Source of the DNA: Ktedonobacter racemifer DSM 44963
GTDB taxonomy: Bacteria > Chloroflexota > Ktedonobacteria > Ktedonobacterales > Ktedonobacteraceae
Reading direction: 5' to 3'
NCBI RefSeq assembly: GCF_000178855.1
Contig: NZ_ADVG01000002.1
Coordinates: 1-64,000 of the forward strand
DNA: 64,000 nucleotides
Part shown: one piece after another, positions 43,729-52,242 of the stretch
Numbering within the stretch: the first letter of the stretch is position 1
How the letters are laid out: each line of letters opens with the position of its first letter
The notes under the pieces: generated by a model
Databases searched by the model: none
What the model was told of the DNA's origin: nothing
The model's input: only the letters and a program-made list of their open reading frames with translations
Position numbers and translations under genes: made by a program

Positions 43729-43829
43729 GCTCGCAAGCTCGCCTAGGGGTAGTATGGATGGGCATGTGGGGCCGGCGAATGCCGGCCCCACATGCCCATC
43801 CATACTACCCCTGAGCGCCGCAGGCGCGA
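43729..43829. repeat. Boxed palindrome unit (32-bp arms)
   Basis: Perfect arms 43745-43776 and 43781-43812 around GAAT, flanked by GCTCGCAAGCTCGCC on the left and by GAGCGCCGCAGGCGCGA (43813-43829) on the right. It lies between the start regions of two divergent genes, where no terminator is needed. Confidence 0.92.
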
Positions 43830-43868
43830 AAGCTTCCCATTGTACCAATAGCATGTTATGCTTTCGAT

Positions 43869-44330
43869 ATGGATGAGAAAACGTTCTACGAGACATTACC
43901 GAAGAAACGCATGGGAACGGCGGCCCTCTTCTTTGATCGGGGCGAGAAGATTCTTATTGTGAAGCCGAACTACCGGCCGGACTGGCTCTTTCCAGGTGGA
44001 ATTGTGGACCCCGATGAGTCACCCCTGAGCGCGTGCAAACGCGAGGTGCTGGAGGAATTGGGCTTGAGTATCCCCATCACGCGTTTATTGTGCGTGGATT
44101 ACAAGGGGCAAGACGGCCTCAAGACGGAGAGTTTACAGTTCATTTTCTATGGAGGCGTGCTCAGCGAGGAGGAGATCGCCAGCATTCGTCTTCAGGAAGC
44201 CGAGTTAATTGAATATCGTTTCGCCACCTACGATGAGGCACGCGAGTTGCTCAGCACACGCCTGACGGCCGCGCTGCCCCTGGCCCTGAAGGCCCTCACC
44301 CAGCAGGGAGCCATCTATCACGAGTTCTAA
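43869..44330 (+). CDS. Nudix hydrolase
   Basis: 153 residues with a perfect Nudix box at 44-66 (G-x5-E-x7-REVLEELGL; GGIVDPDESPLSACKREVLE). These enzymes cleave nucleoside diphosphates linked to another moiety using Mg2+. The substrate is not predictable. The sequence before the ATG shows no strong ribosome-binding site. Confidence 0.93.
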   Translation: MDEKTFYETLPKKRMGTAALFFDRGEKILIVKPNYRPDWLFPGGIVDPDESPLSACKREVLEELGLSIPITRLLCVDYKGQDGLKTESLQFIFYGGVLSEEEIASIRLQEAELIEYRFATYDEARELLSTRLTAALPLALKALTQQGAIYHEF

Positions 44331-44334
44331 GATG

Positions 44335-44420
44335 TTGTAGGGTCCATACTTGCATGGACTAGTTCGCACAGATCAAGCACATCCTCTGGCGAAAAGAGTC
44401 CATGCAAGCATGGACCCTAC
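44335..44420. repeat. TGTAGGGTCCA palindromic repeat, complete copy
   Basis: Arms TGTAGGGTCCATACTTGCAT and ATGCAAGCATGGACCCTACA enclose about 40 unrelated bases. It fills the gap between two convergent genes. Confidence 0.88.
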
Positions 44421-44428
44421 AGCGTTTT

Positions 44429-45916
44429 TTAGTGGGCGGGGCGCAGGGCCGCGACCACCATAGCCACCACACTGATAATACAGCATACGAGGAAGGCAGA
44501 GTGCAGGCCGCTCATAAAGATGGCCAGGGCCTGCGGGTACTTGCTCATGCCGCCACCGTAGATGAAGATAGCCATCATCGCATCCTGGGGCACCTTGCTC
44601 AGAGCAATGGGGAAGACAATCGCGATACTCAACATCTGCCCTGTGTTATTGAGCATATTAAGGATGCCAGCCGCCGCGCCACGCATCTGAGGGATTACCG
44701 AGCTCATAATAGCGTTGGTATTAGGCGAGGTAAAGAAGCCGGAACCACCGCCCATCAGCGCCATAAAGACACACAAGAGCCAGAACGGCGTCGTCGGCTC
44801 GACAAAAACCAGGCCCAGCAAGCCCAGCGCCGAGACGCCCAGGCCAATAGGAGCCAGGAGACGCGAGCCAATGCGATCCGATAAGCGACCACTCAAGGGG
44901 CCAATAATCATGAACGCCAGGCCAAAGGGCGTAAGCATAAGGCCAGCCGTCAGAGGATCCTGACCATAGGGACCCTGCAAGAAGAAGATCAAGAGAAAAA
45001 GCACCGCGCCACGCGCAATACCATTGAACAGGCCGCTCAGGCTGGCCATCGTAAAGAGGCGATGACCGAAGAGGCGAAGCTGTACGATGGGCTCTTTCAC
45101 CCGTGGCTCAATGACGCCAAAGAGAGCCAGGCAGATAACGCCTCCCACAAACATGGCGGTAATCACAGGCATAGGAAGCATCGGGAAGGCCAGCATGGTC
45201 AACGCGAGGAAGACACCGGTCAGGCCAAGCGCGAGCAGGAGAGCCCCCACCCAGTCGATATGCTGGTGGGCCTTCAGCCTGACGGGTTCACGCAGGCGCC
45301 AGATGCCCCATAGCATCCCGAAGATACCGATAGGCACGTTGAAGAGGAAGACCCAGCGCCAGGAGAACTGCGCAAGCAGGCCACCGATAATCGGGCCCAG
45401 CAAGAAGCCCGCGGCGCCCGCGATCTGGTTCACGCCAAGTCCCAGGCCCACCTGGCCCTTTTTGAAGGCATCTGTCACGATGGCGGTCGAATTCGTAATC
45501 ATCAATGCACCACCCACGCCCTGGACCACACGACCCGCGATCAGGTCAGCACCGTGGAACTGGGGCTGGGCCAGGCCCGCGATCAGCGAGCCAAGGGTAA
45601 ACATAAAGAAACCGCTATTGTAGAGGCGTTTGCGCCCCCAGATGTCCGCCAGGCGCCCCACGATAGGAGTAAGCACAGTCATAATTAACAGGTACGAGAG
45701 CAGTACCCACATGATAATGAAGAAAGAAACTTTTAGATCTTCAAGGATATTGGGGAGAACAATAAGAAGTGCAGAACCTTGAATAGAAGCGAGCAATGCA
45801 CCAACCGTGGTCACAGAGAGAGCCGTCCATTGATAGCCACCATGCTGGCTGGCCGACTCATCTACAGCCACCTCTGGCTGAACATTCTCAGGTGATGAAG
45901 ATTGAGAAGTTTGCAT
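44429..45916 (-). CDS. MFS drug exporter, DHA2 (14-TM) type
   Basis: 495 residues with about fourteen helices and the family motifs: ALLASIQGSALLIVLPNILE (variant of LDxTIVNVALP), GRLADIWGRKRLYNSGFF (motif A) and GRVVQGVGGALMI (motif B). Proton-driven efflux of small organic compounds is expected. A MarR-type regulator lies 1.7 kb upstream with a TnpB element between, so they may once have been neighbours. Confidence 0.92.
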   Translation of the reverse strand: MQTSQSSSPENVQPEVAVDESASQHGGYQWTALSVTTVGALLASIQGSALLIVLPNILEDLKVSFFIIMWVLLSYLLIMTVLTPIVGRLADIWGRKRLYNSGFFMFTLGSLIAGLAQPQFHGADLIAGRVVQGVGGALMITNSTAIVTDAFKKGQVGLGLGVNQIAGAAGFLLGPIIGGLLAQFSWRWVFLFNVPIGIFGMLWGIWRLREPVRLKAHQHIDWVGALLLALGLTGVFLALTMLAFPMLPMPVITAMFVGGVICLALFGVIEPRVKEPIVQLRLFGHRLFTMASLSGLFNGIARGAVLFLLIFFLQGPYGQDPLTAGLMLTPFGLAFMIIGPLSGRLSDRIGSRLLAPIGLGVSALGLLGLVFVEPTTPFWLLCVFMALMGGGSGFFTSPNTNAIMSSVIPQMRGAAAGILNMLNNTGQMLSIAIVFPIALSKVPQDAMMAIFIYGGGMSKYPQALAIFMSGLHSAFLVCCIISVVAMVVAALRPAH

Positions 45917-46225
45917 TCGAATCCTTTCTGAAAAGTAGTGCTATTCGCAGCAAAAAGCTTCGACAATCTAAATATATGACATGCGAATTAATTGTGGCAA
46001 GTCGAGAGACAAACAAAAACTGCGCAGCGCCTCTCACGCGGCCTTCCCTCAGCGTGGAGTGACACGGCTCAATGATGCTGCGTACTGCTCTAAAAGAATT
46101 GAAGGTGAAAAACAAGAAAGGGCCATAATGAGAAGTCAGTACCCTACGGCTAAAGCCGAGGGCTTGGAGTTGTGTCTGAACTCCACCGCAATTCAGCATA
46201 CCTTTTCAGGCGTGCTGCTTTGGCT
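45917..46225. other. Spacer containing TnpB element right end
   Basis: No gene in 309 bases. The right-end hairpin of the TnpB element lies near 46141-46166; the rest is the MFS gene leader. Confidence 0.5.
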
Positions 46226-46290
46226 TCATCGTCCGACACAGAAGGCGCGTACTGACAAGAGGCCCGTTCCTCTCCAGTCTTGCCGGATAA
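46135..46290 (-). ncRNA. Predicted omega RNA at the tnpB 3' end
   Basis: In this transposon family the guide RNA comes from the 3' end of tnpB and the right end of the element. Here the region from the last codons through the right-end hairpin has the expected position and hairpin. This is inference from position, not from a covariance match. Confidence 0.45.
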
Positions 46291-47356
46291 GAAGCGTTCG
46301 CATCGCAATGTTTCTTGCACCAACCAGATCGGCATGGAGCGTGTACTGACAATTCTGACAGACAAAGAGCAATCCTTTGTTGGGTCTATTCTCTTTGCAG
46401 GTGTGCCCACATTTGGGGCAGGCCTGCGAGGTGTAGTTGGCATCGACCTTGATCGCCATACTTCGATGTAAGAGCGCTTTATAGGCAATCATGCTATGCA
46501 ACTCAGCGAAGGACCATTTGGAGAAGGTACGATTGGCTTTTCGCTGTTTTGCATTTTTGCCTTTGCGTCGTTTGGTACGCTCTCGAATGTCTGTCAGATG
46601 CTCCAGTCCAATCAAGCTTTGAGGGTGCTGTAGGACAATCCGCTTACTCACGACATGATTGGTATTCTGCTTCAACCGTCTCTCTCGTCCACTGATGGCA
46701 ACGAGCCTTCTTGTCGCTGAACGAGTGCCTTTCTTTTGCAGACGTTTTCTCAGTCGTGCGTAGTGGTTTGCCTTGGGGACAATCTGTTTGCCTGAATGGA
46801 AGGTGCAATCCCCTTGCATCGTCGCCGTGACGGCAAGGTATCGCATCCCCACATCCACTCCGGCGACCTGCTTGTGCGTTTCAGGTGTAGGATCAGCCGT
46901 CTCAATTTCAAGAGAGACAAGGAGGTAAAATTGTTTCTTGGGCTTGTCATACCAGAGTTTCGATGCACCAATCTCCGCTCCACGCTGGATCAATGCCACA
47001 TGCTTATTGTAGCCAGTATAGGGCACGATAACACGTCCCTCAAGGGTCAGGATGCTCACGTGCTGCTCTTTCTTGAACGTGTAGTCTTTCTTGTACTGAT
47101 AGGTCAACGTGGGGGAGATGAACTTGGGAGCCTTATCAAGCCCTTTGTAGCGTTTCTTGGTCTTCCCTTCCTTACGATGAACAGCATTGTTCTTGACCTT
47201 TGTCCAGAGGGTTTTATACGAGGCACCAACTTGGCGAGGAACAGAACAGGCCATTTGCGAAGGCAGATGAAAACGGAGGCGGATCTCTTCGTAGGTGGCA
47301 TCTTGCAAACGAACAGCATTGCTCATCTTGCCATGCGCAAAGGCGTACTGGCTCAC
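46226..47356 (-). CDS. tnpB: TnpB RNA-guided nuclease, N-terminus lost to a codon-2 stop
   Basis: RuvC residues Asp168 (AGVDVGMRY), Glu252 (LIGLEHLTDI) and Asp343 (LHADLVGARN) are intact, as is the zinc ribbon Cys313, Cys316, Cys333, Cys336 (CPKCGHTC, CQNC). The frame extends upstream as TVLTAKLKLNTTPEQFKALR, a normal TnpB N-terminus. The only ATG there (47456-47458) is followed at once by TAA where AAA is expected. Translation from the next start (GTG 47356) would lack about 33 residues, so activity is doubtful. Confidence 0.85.
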   Translation of the reverse strand: MSQYAFAHGKMSNAVRLQDATYEEIRLRFHLPSQMACSVPRQVGASYKTLWTKVKNNAVHRKEGKTKKRYKGLDKAPKFISPTLTYQYKKDYTFKKEQHVSILTLEGRVIVPYTGYNKHVALIQRGAEIGASKLWYDKPKKQFYLLVSLEIETADPTPETHKQVAGVDVGMRYLAVTATMQGDCTFHSGKQIVPKANHYARLRKRLQKKGTRSATRRLVAISGRERRLKQNTNHVVSKRIVLQHPQSLIGLEHLTDIRERTKRRKGKNAKQRKANRTFSKWSFAELHSMIAYKALLHRSMAIKVDANYTSQACPKCGHTCKENRPNKGLLFVCQNCQYTLHADLVGARNIAMRTLLIRQDWRGTGLLSVRAFCVGR

Positions 47357-47520
47357 ATAGTTGAGAGAATCCCGATACGCCAGTTGCGTTGTACGTAATG
47401 CCTTGAATTGCTCGGGCGTTGTATTTAATTTGAGTTTCGCTGTTAATACCGTTTACATACGCTAAATTATACCATAGTTTTCATCTGACTGTCAACAATA
47501 CATGAGCAGATGAAAGCATG

Positions 47521-47634
47521 TCTACGGCGTATTCCACCCAAGCCACCTCCAAAGGAACGCCGCATTCCTCCCCATGCCTGAAAGGGCAGGGGCATCCTGC
47601 GGCGTTTTGGGTGAAGAAACATGAGCGGACCACG
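47521..47634. repeat. Imperfect long stem-loop between TnpB element and marR
   Basis: Outer CACCCAA/TTGGGTG and inner CGCCGCA/TGCGGCG stems enclose CCCCATGCC...GGCAGGGG. It sits just past the marR stop and may be its terminator. Confidence 0.5.
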
Positions 47635-48123
47635 CTACATTTCCAGGTCGATCAAGTGCTGGAGGGCGGGAAGAGCGGCCAGAAGCTGCGCGCGTTCAGT
47701 AGTGCTTAATTGCTGGAGGCGCGTTTGCAGTGACGCCAGGTAAATCTGATCGTAGACGGCCACGACCTGCTCCCCGCGGGTCGTGGGTTGGACCCAGACG
47801 GTACGCCAATCTTCTGAGCCGCGAAAGCGTTCAACATAGCCCTGTGCCAGCAGGCGCTTGACCATCGCCGTCGCGGTTGAGGGGGCCACGACCGCCTGCT
47901 CGGCTAACTCCTGCATAGTACAGCGCTTGCGCCCCACGAGGATACGCAGGAGCGAGAGCTGACCAGGAGTGGCCTGCACCTCTGAGAAGTCCTGCCAGCG
48001 CGCGTCCTGCTGCGAGTCGCGTGCCGCCAGAACGTCGGCATAGATGCGCCGTTGCATACGCGGCATAATCTCTAATAGCTCCATGGCGAGAGCCGCGTCA
48101 TCACGTCGTGAATCGTTTGTCAT
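47635..48123 (-). CDS. MarR-family transcriptional regulator
   Basis: 162 residues with the MarR winged helix: SLLRILVGRKRCTMQELAEQ, VVAPSTATAMVKRLLAQGYV, wing region RGSEDWRTVWVQPTTRGEQV, and N- and C-terminal dimerisation helices. The ligand is unknown. It may control the MFS exporter downstream of the TnpB element. Confidence 0.9.
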   Translation of the reverse strand: MTNDSRRDDAALAMELLEIMPRMQRRIYADVLAARDSQQDARWQDFSEVQATPGQLSLLRILVGRKRCTMQELAEQAVVAPSTATAMVKRLLAQGYVERFRGSEDWRTVWVQPTTRGEQVVAVYDQIYLASLQTRLQQLSTTERAQLLAALPALQHLIDLEM

Positions 48124-48187
48124 AATCTATCCATTTTTCAGTAATCTCAATAGTACCATATCACAAATTACGCACCAGGCATACCTT

Positions 48188-48337
48188 TCGCGCCTGCGGC
48201 GCTCAATGAGTAAAGTGTGGTGGTATTGGACACGGGCTCTGCCCGTGTCCAATACCACCACACTTTACTCATTGAGGGTGTGTTGCATGGCTGGCGGATG
48301 CTGGCCATGCAACACTTTATGAGCGCCGCAGGCGCGA
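48188..48337. repeat. Complete boxed palindrome unit with two hairpins
   Basis: Box TCGCGCCTGCGGCGCTC (48188-48204) and its exact complement (48321-48337) enclose a perfect 36-bp-arm palindrome (48202-48237 / 48241-48276) and a 12-bp-arm hairpin (48280-48291 / 48304-48315). The clearest whole unit of the family; it ends 14 bases from the stop of the next gene. Confidence 0.93.
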
Positions 48338-48350
48338 GAAGGTGGAACTG

Positions 48351-50204
48351 TTAGCCAGAGGTAGGGGTGTAGACGATGTAGCCCGCGAAGTGATAGAGCT
48401 TAAAGGGCTTCTTCCGGAAGCGCAGTTGCTGGTGGAAGGTCTCGGCCTGGGAAGAGTTCTCCGGGAAAACATAGGCGGCCCTGGTATCGGAAGAGACAAT
48501 GACATAGTAGAGGGGATAACGATTCTGGCCCACTAAGAGGCGATCACGCATCACGCCACAGATAATATGCTCCAGAGACTTAAATATCAAGCGATTGCAG
48601 GTCCAGTAATCCGAGTAGATGTGCGTGACATGGATACGCTCAAGGTCCTTCATCAACTCGGCCTCCTGGCGATTGAAGGTCTGCACCTGGGGCACGCCTT
48701 TATACTGGTAGACATCCTGGATCGCGTAGGCATCAGCGCGCTGCTCGACAGATGGAGCAGGCGGGTATCCCTGCACAACGCTCCTGGTTCCCAGGCAAAG
48801 CACGGTCGCGAGCAGGAGAAGCAGGCTCAAACGGGCTAATGCGCTGACACTCAGGGAGAACCGGAGAAAGGACAGCCTCGTTTGCACGCGAGCGGCGGGT
48901 ACCGAGAGTGCGGAAAGCGCCGGATGTGGAAGGGAGAAGAGCCAGCCCGCTCGCTCCAGACCACACCAGAGCGGCCAGAGCAACGCCGGAGTTGTCATCC
49001 AGAGGGCGGAGAGATAGCGCATATCCGCGACGGCGAAGAGCGCGGAATTAGGACTCAATAAGAAAGGAAGCACCGTCAAAAGGGCATTAAGCAAGAGCGC
49101 GAAATGGCCCGCATGGCGAATCAACTCCTCACGCCGCCACGTGCCACCTGCCAGGCGTCCACGCACAAGGCGATAGATAGCCCAGATGCCCATCCCCAGG
49201 CTAACCAGCCAGAGGAAACAAAGCACGGCCGACCACCCGCTTTGCGTCAGGGTGCAGCGGAGACCATGCAGATTCTCTGTGCGCAAGAGATGGGTATCGG
49301 CAAGAGAGCAGAGCGGGAAAGAACCCGTGGCTCCTGGCAAGGTCGTCAAGAATGTGCCCTTGATTTGCAGGGGGAAGAGCACACCTTTAGGCGGGAGATC
49401 AACGCCATTGGCGCTCTGAACATAAAACAGATAGGAGAGCGTATCCTGACCGGGGTTGGCATGGTAGTTATAGAAAATATAGGGAAGCAAGCCAAAGCCA
49501 AGGCCCACTACCAGCGCCACCGCACCTCCCCAGATAAGCTCGCGCAGGCAGAAAATAAGCAGCAGCAGGCCCGCGGTCCCCAGCAGAGGCAGGATGAGGG
49601 CATGGCTCCAAAAGCCGACGCCCGCCAGGATGCCCCAGAGAGCATAGATCAGGAGGCGCCAGCCATGCAACATGCGTGAGCGGTCATACGTCCGGGCCAG
49701 CCAGAGCGAGAGGAAGAGCAGACCAGTCGCGCAGACCAGCATCTCGGGTATCCCGCCTACAGCCACCAGTTGCCGCGTCAGCACCGAGGCAGAACCCAGG
49801 CTCAAGAGAAGGAGCACAAAAATAGCCAAATTTCTGGTGTAAATTGTGCTGACGAGCAGGTACATGCCCAGCAGAAAGAGGGCAAATAAAAAGATCAGGC
49901 CCAGGCGGAGCGCAAAAAGCGTGGGGCCAAAGAGGGAGAAGAAGGCCGCGCCCAGGTAGGCTTCTAGAGACCCCATATAGCTTTGGCCATAGAAAAAGAC
50001 CGGAAAATCCTGTCCACGCCAGATGTGGAGCGCCATGATGCCCATCGTGCCTTCATCGCTATCCATCAGTGGCCAGCCCTGTGCGACCAGGTAGACACGC
50101 AAATAGACGGCCCAGCCAATGATCAGCAAGGCTAGCAGGGCGTGTTTCCTCTGCCACGCATATTTAATAGACGTAGCGAATAAACGCTTGCTCCAATGCT
50201 GCAT
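48351..50204 (-). CDS. GT-C fold (GT39/ArnT-like) membrane glycosyltransferase
   Basis: 617 residues with about eleven helices in the first 480 residues and an extracytoplasmic C-terminal domain. The loop after the first helix has WPLMDSDEGTMGIMALHIWR, the acidic motif typical of lipid-phosphate-sugar-dependent transferases such as PMT and ArnT. QSYMGSLEAYLGAAFFSLFG follows, as in that family. The sugar and acceptor are unknown. The boxed palindrome unit follows the stop. Confidence 0.8.
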   Translation of the reverse strand: MQHWSKRLFATSIKYAWQRKHALLALLIIGWAVYLRVYLVAQGWPLMDSDEGTMGIMALHIWRGQDFPVFFYGQSYMGSLEAYLGAAFFSLFGPTLFALRLGLIFLFALFLLGMYLLVSTIYTRNLAIFVLLLLSLGSASVLTRQLVAVGGIPEMLVCATGLLFLSLWLARTYDRSRMLHGWRLLIYALWGILAGVGFWSHALILPLLGTAGLLLLIFCLRELIWGGAVALVVGLGFGLLPYIFYNYHANPGQDTLSYLFYVQSANGVDLPPKGVLFPLQIKGTFLTTLPGATGSFPLCSLADTHLLRTENLHGLRCTLTQSGWSAVLCFLWLVSLGMGIWAIYRLVRGRLAGGTWRREELIRHAGHFALLLNALLTVLPFLLSPNSALFAVADMRYLSALWMTTPALLWPLWCGLERAGWLFSLPHPALSALSVPAARVQTRLSFLRFSLSVSALARLSLLLLLATVLCLGTRSVVQGYPPAPSVEQRADAYAIQDVYQYKGVPQVQTFNRQEAELMKDLERIHVTHIYSDYWTCNRLIFKSLEHIICGVMRDRLLVGQNRYPLYYVIVSSDTRAAYVFPENSSQAETFHQQLRFRKKPFKLYHFAGYIVYTPTSG

Positions 50205-50474
50205 ACGTACTTTGTAACCTTATCATAAGAAAATTTGGTGCTGCATGCATAATACATACTTTCCCACCAATCAGGCAAGCAGCAGTAGTGCAGCGTCGGT
50301 CAACTCATCCAATCTAGTAATACAAGCGAATAGCTGGAAGGAATAGCTACAGAATAGCCATTTCAGCGTGGGTAGGAATTTCTTTAAGAGGTGTTCTCAG
50401 CGTCTGCGACATTTCGCATGGAGTATGGGGAATGTGGTGTGAAATGCCTCTGACATTCCCCATACTACAATTTA
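50205..50474. repeat. Spacer with 14-bp-arm palindrome
   Basis: No gene. AGTATGGGGAATGT (50422-50435) pairs with 50453-50466, nine bases past the stop of the JAMM gene. Confidence 0.75.
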
Positions 50475-50924
50475 TCAGGCGCTGGGGAGGCGCTCGATGT
50501 GGCCCTCGGTCACCTCGCCGCGTGGATCGATGCGAAACACGCGTGCATAGGGAGGCTCGGGCTGGTATTGCAGCGAAAAGATAATGTAGAGATAGCCGCT
50601 ACGTTTAGCCCACTCGCGGTCGCGAGCAGAGGGATAGGCCTCGCTGATAGGATGCGAGTGATAGTAGATCATCTCGCCATCATAGGCGTCAATATCGTTA
50701 AAGATGCGGACAATATCGCGCTCGCTGATGATCGAGAAGTCGTCGGGATGCTCAGCGACATTCTGGGCTGGGTAGTTCTTGACGACCGTCCCGTCGACGC
50801 TGCCAAGGGCGCCACAGGCCTCGTTGGGGTAGCCAGCGAGGACATGGGCCGCCATTTCCTGGTAAATGGTCTCCGGCACACGTATGACAAAGCCGGTTGA
50901 GGAAGAATGTGTCTCTGCTACCAT
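50475..50924 (-). CDS. JAMM/MPN+ metalloprotease, Mec-like
   Basis: 149 residues of the JAMM family with Glu35 (YPNEACGAL) and the zinc motif His89-Ser-His91-Pro...Ser99...Asp102 (YYHSHPISEAYPSARD). In Mycobacterium tuberculosis the homologue Mec cleaves cysteine from the CysO-Cys adduct. The ATG at 50924 overlaps the stop of the CysM-like gene (ATGGTAG), so the two are coupled. Next in line are CysO-like and MoeB-like genes, which supports the same pathway. It might also trim the extra C-terminal Arg of CysO. Confidence 0.93.
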   Translation of the reverse strand: MVAETHSSSTGFVIRVPETIYQEMAAHVLAGYPNEACGALGSVDGTVVKNYPAQNVAEHPDDFSIISERDIVRIFNDIDAYDGEMIYYHSHPISEAYPSARDREWAKRSGYLYIIFSLQYQPEPPYARVFRIDPRGEVTEGHIERLPSA

Positions 50925-51862
50925 AGAACCTTCGACTCCAATCCCTCTTCGATGGAATCCAGGCTGCGTGTCCACAGGTCTTCGCTGAGATATTTCCAGC
51001 CGCCATCCGCGAGCAGCGTCACGACCTTGCCCTGCTCCATCTGCTCCGCGACGCGTATGGCCGCGTGGAGAGAAGCGCCACACGAGGGGCCGGCAAAGAT
51101 TCCCTCCTGATCTTTCAACTGACGCGTCCGCCGGATCGAATCGATGCTGGAGACGAGGATCTTACCATCGAGTAGGCTCTGATCAAGCACAGGAGGCACA
51201 AAGCCGTCCGCCAGGCTGCGCAGGCCCTGCACACCTTCGCCCTGCATGGGTTCGGCGGCAATGACTTTGATGGCAGAATTATACTCCTTCAAGCGACGCG
51301 CGGTCCCAGTGAGGGTACCACCTGTCCCCAGGCCCGCCACGAAGGCTGCGATATCGGGCAGATCCTGAATGATCTCGACCGCTGTACCATAGTAGTGCGC
51401 ACGGGGATTGCCCTCATTGCCATACTGGTAGAGCATGACATAGCGCTCATCCTGGCTGGCAAGCTCTTTGGCGAGTTTGACCGCTCCGTTACTACCAAGT
51501 TTTCCATCGGAGAAGATAATCTTTGCGCCATAGAGTTCGAGCAATTGAGCACGCTCCCTGGTAACGTTATCGGGCAGCACGGCGACAAACTGGTAGCCTT
51601 TGAGGCGCGCAATCATCGCCAGGGCAATACCGGTATTGCCGCTTGTCGGCTCCAGCAGGGTAGCCCCTGGCTGGAGGCGGCCAGCGGCCTCAGCCTCCTC
51701 GATCATCCGTTTGGCGATGCGATCTTTGACACTCCCCGAAGGATTGGCTCCCTCAAGCTTGGCATAGATCTCCACACCTGGATGCGGGCTAAAGCTTTTT
51801 AGTTCCACCAGGGGAGTATTGCCAATTGTCTCTAGTAAACTGCTATAGCGCATATCGTTCAC
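50918..51862 (-). CDS. cysM: CysM-type cysteine synthase (CysO-thiocarboxylate dependent)
   Basis: A 314-residue PLP enzyme: ETIGNTPLVELKSF, PLP-lysine Lys46 in NPSGSVKDRIAKRM, EPTSGNTGIALAMI, phosphate loop GLGTGGTLTGTARRL and the C-terminal GPSCGASLHAA. The neighbours (CysO-like carrier, JAMM protease, MoeB with rhodanese) match the O-phosphoserine/CysO-thiocarboxylate route known from mycobacteria rather than the sulfide route. ATG at 51862 or 51853 could be the start. Confidence 0.92.
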   Translation of the reverse strand: MNDMRYSSLLETIGNTPLVELKSFSPHPGVEIYAKLEGANPSGSVKDRIAKRMIEEAEAAGRLQPGATLLEPTSGNTGIALAMIARLKGYQFVAVLPDNVTRERAQLLELYGAKIIFSDGKLGSNGAVKLAKELASQDERYVMLYQYGNEGNPRAHYYGTAVEIIQDLPDIAAFVAGLGTGGTLTGTARRLKEYNSAIKVIAAEPMQGEGVQGLRSLADGFVPPVLDQSLLDGKILVSSIDSIRRTRQLKDQEGIFAGPSCGASLHAAIRVAEQMEQGKVVTLLADGGWKYLSEDLWTRSLDSIEEGLESKVLW

Positions 51863-51878
51863 CTGGCTCCTTATTTAG

Positions 51879-52151
51879 TCACCGGCCCCCGGCCATGGCG
51901 GGCAAGAGGATCACGGTATCGCTCGCGCCGACGACGGTCTCAAGGCCCTGGAGATAGCGGACGTCCTGGTCGTTAACATAGATATTGATAAAACGGCTCA
52001 GCTCACCACTGGGCTGGATCTGATCTTTAAGCGCGGGATAGTGCTGATAGAGGTCATTGAGTACCTCGGTCAGGGTGCTACCCTGTGCGCTTACCTGTTT
52101 GGAGCCGCCAGCGCTAGGGCGAAGAACTGGTGCAAGTCGAACGGTTGCCAT
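51879..52151 (-). CDS. cysO: CysO/MoaD-like sulfur carrier ending in GGR
   Basis: 90 residues with a beta-grasp fold: VRLAPVLRPSAGGSKQVSAQ, LSRFINIYVNDQDVRYLQGL, then ILLPAMAGGR. The Gly-Gly needed for thiocarboxylate formation is followed by an extra arginine (CGG) before TGA. It would have to be trimmed by a protease to become active, as is known for some JAMM-processed carriers. Same operon as the JAMM protease. Confidence 0.92.
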   Translation of the reverse strand: MATVRLAPVLRPSAGGSKQVSAQGSTLTEVLNDLYQHYPALKDQIQPSGELSRFINIYVNDQDVRYLQGLETVVGASDTVILLPAMAGGR

Positions 52152-52188
52152 ATGTTTATTACTCCTTGTGAGTTATATAGTTGGTATG

Positions 52189-52233
52189 GTTATGTGATGG
52201 GGCAAGGTCGCAGACCTTGCCCCATCACATAAC
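52189..52233. repeat. Palindrome (21-bp arms, 3-nt loop) inside cys operon
   Basis: 52189-52209 pairs perfectly with 52213-52233; T-rich on both sides. It lies between moeB and cysO and ends nine bases from the moeB stop, so it could lower expression of the downstream genes. Confidence 0.9.
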
Positions 52234-52242
52234 TATTTTTAT

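Larger units (their letters stand above)
46135..47520 (-). mobile_element. IS200/IS605-type element encoding only TnpB
   Basis: A TnpB gene with no TnpA. The right end has CCCTACGGCT-AAAG-CCGAGGG (about 46143-46164), a hairpin of the type that ends IS200/IS605 elements. The left end has TTTTCATCTG...CAGATGAAA (about 47477-47515). Exact cleavage sites cannot be set by eye. Confidence 0.7.

Noticed and set aside
43869..44330. Nudix gene as MutT
   Set aside because: The Nudix box is perfect but nothing outside it fixes 8-oxo-dGTP specificity, so no symbol was given.
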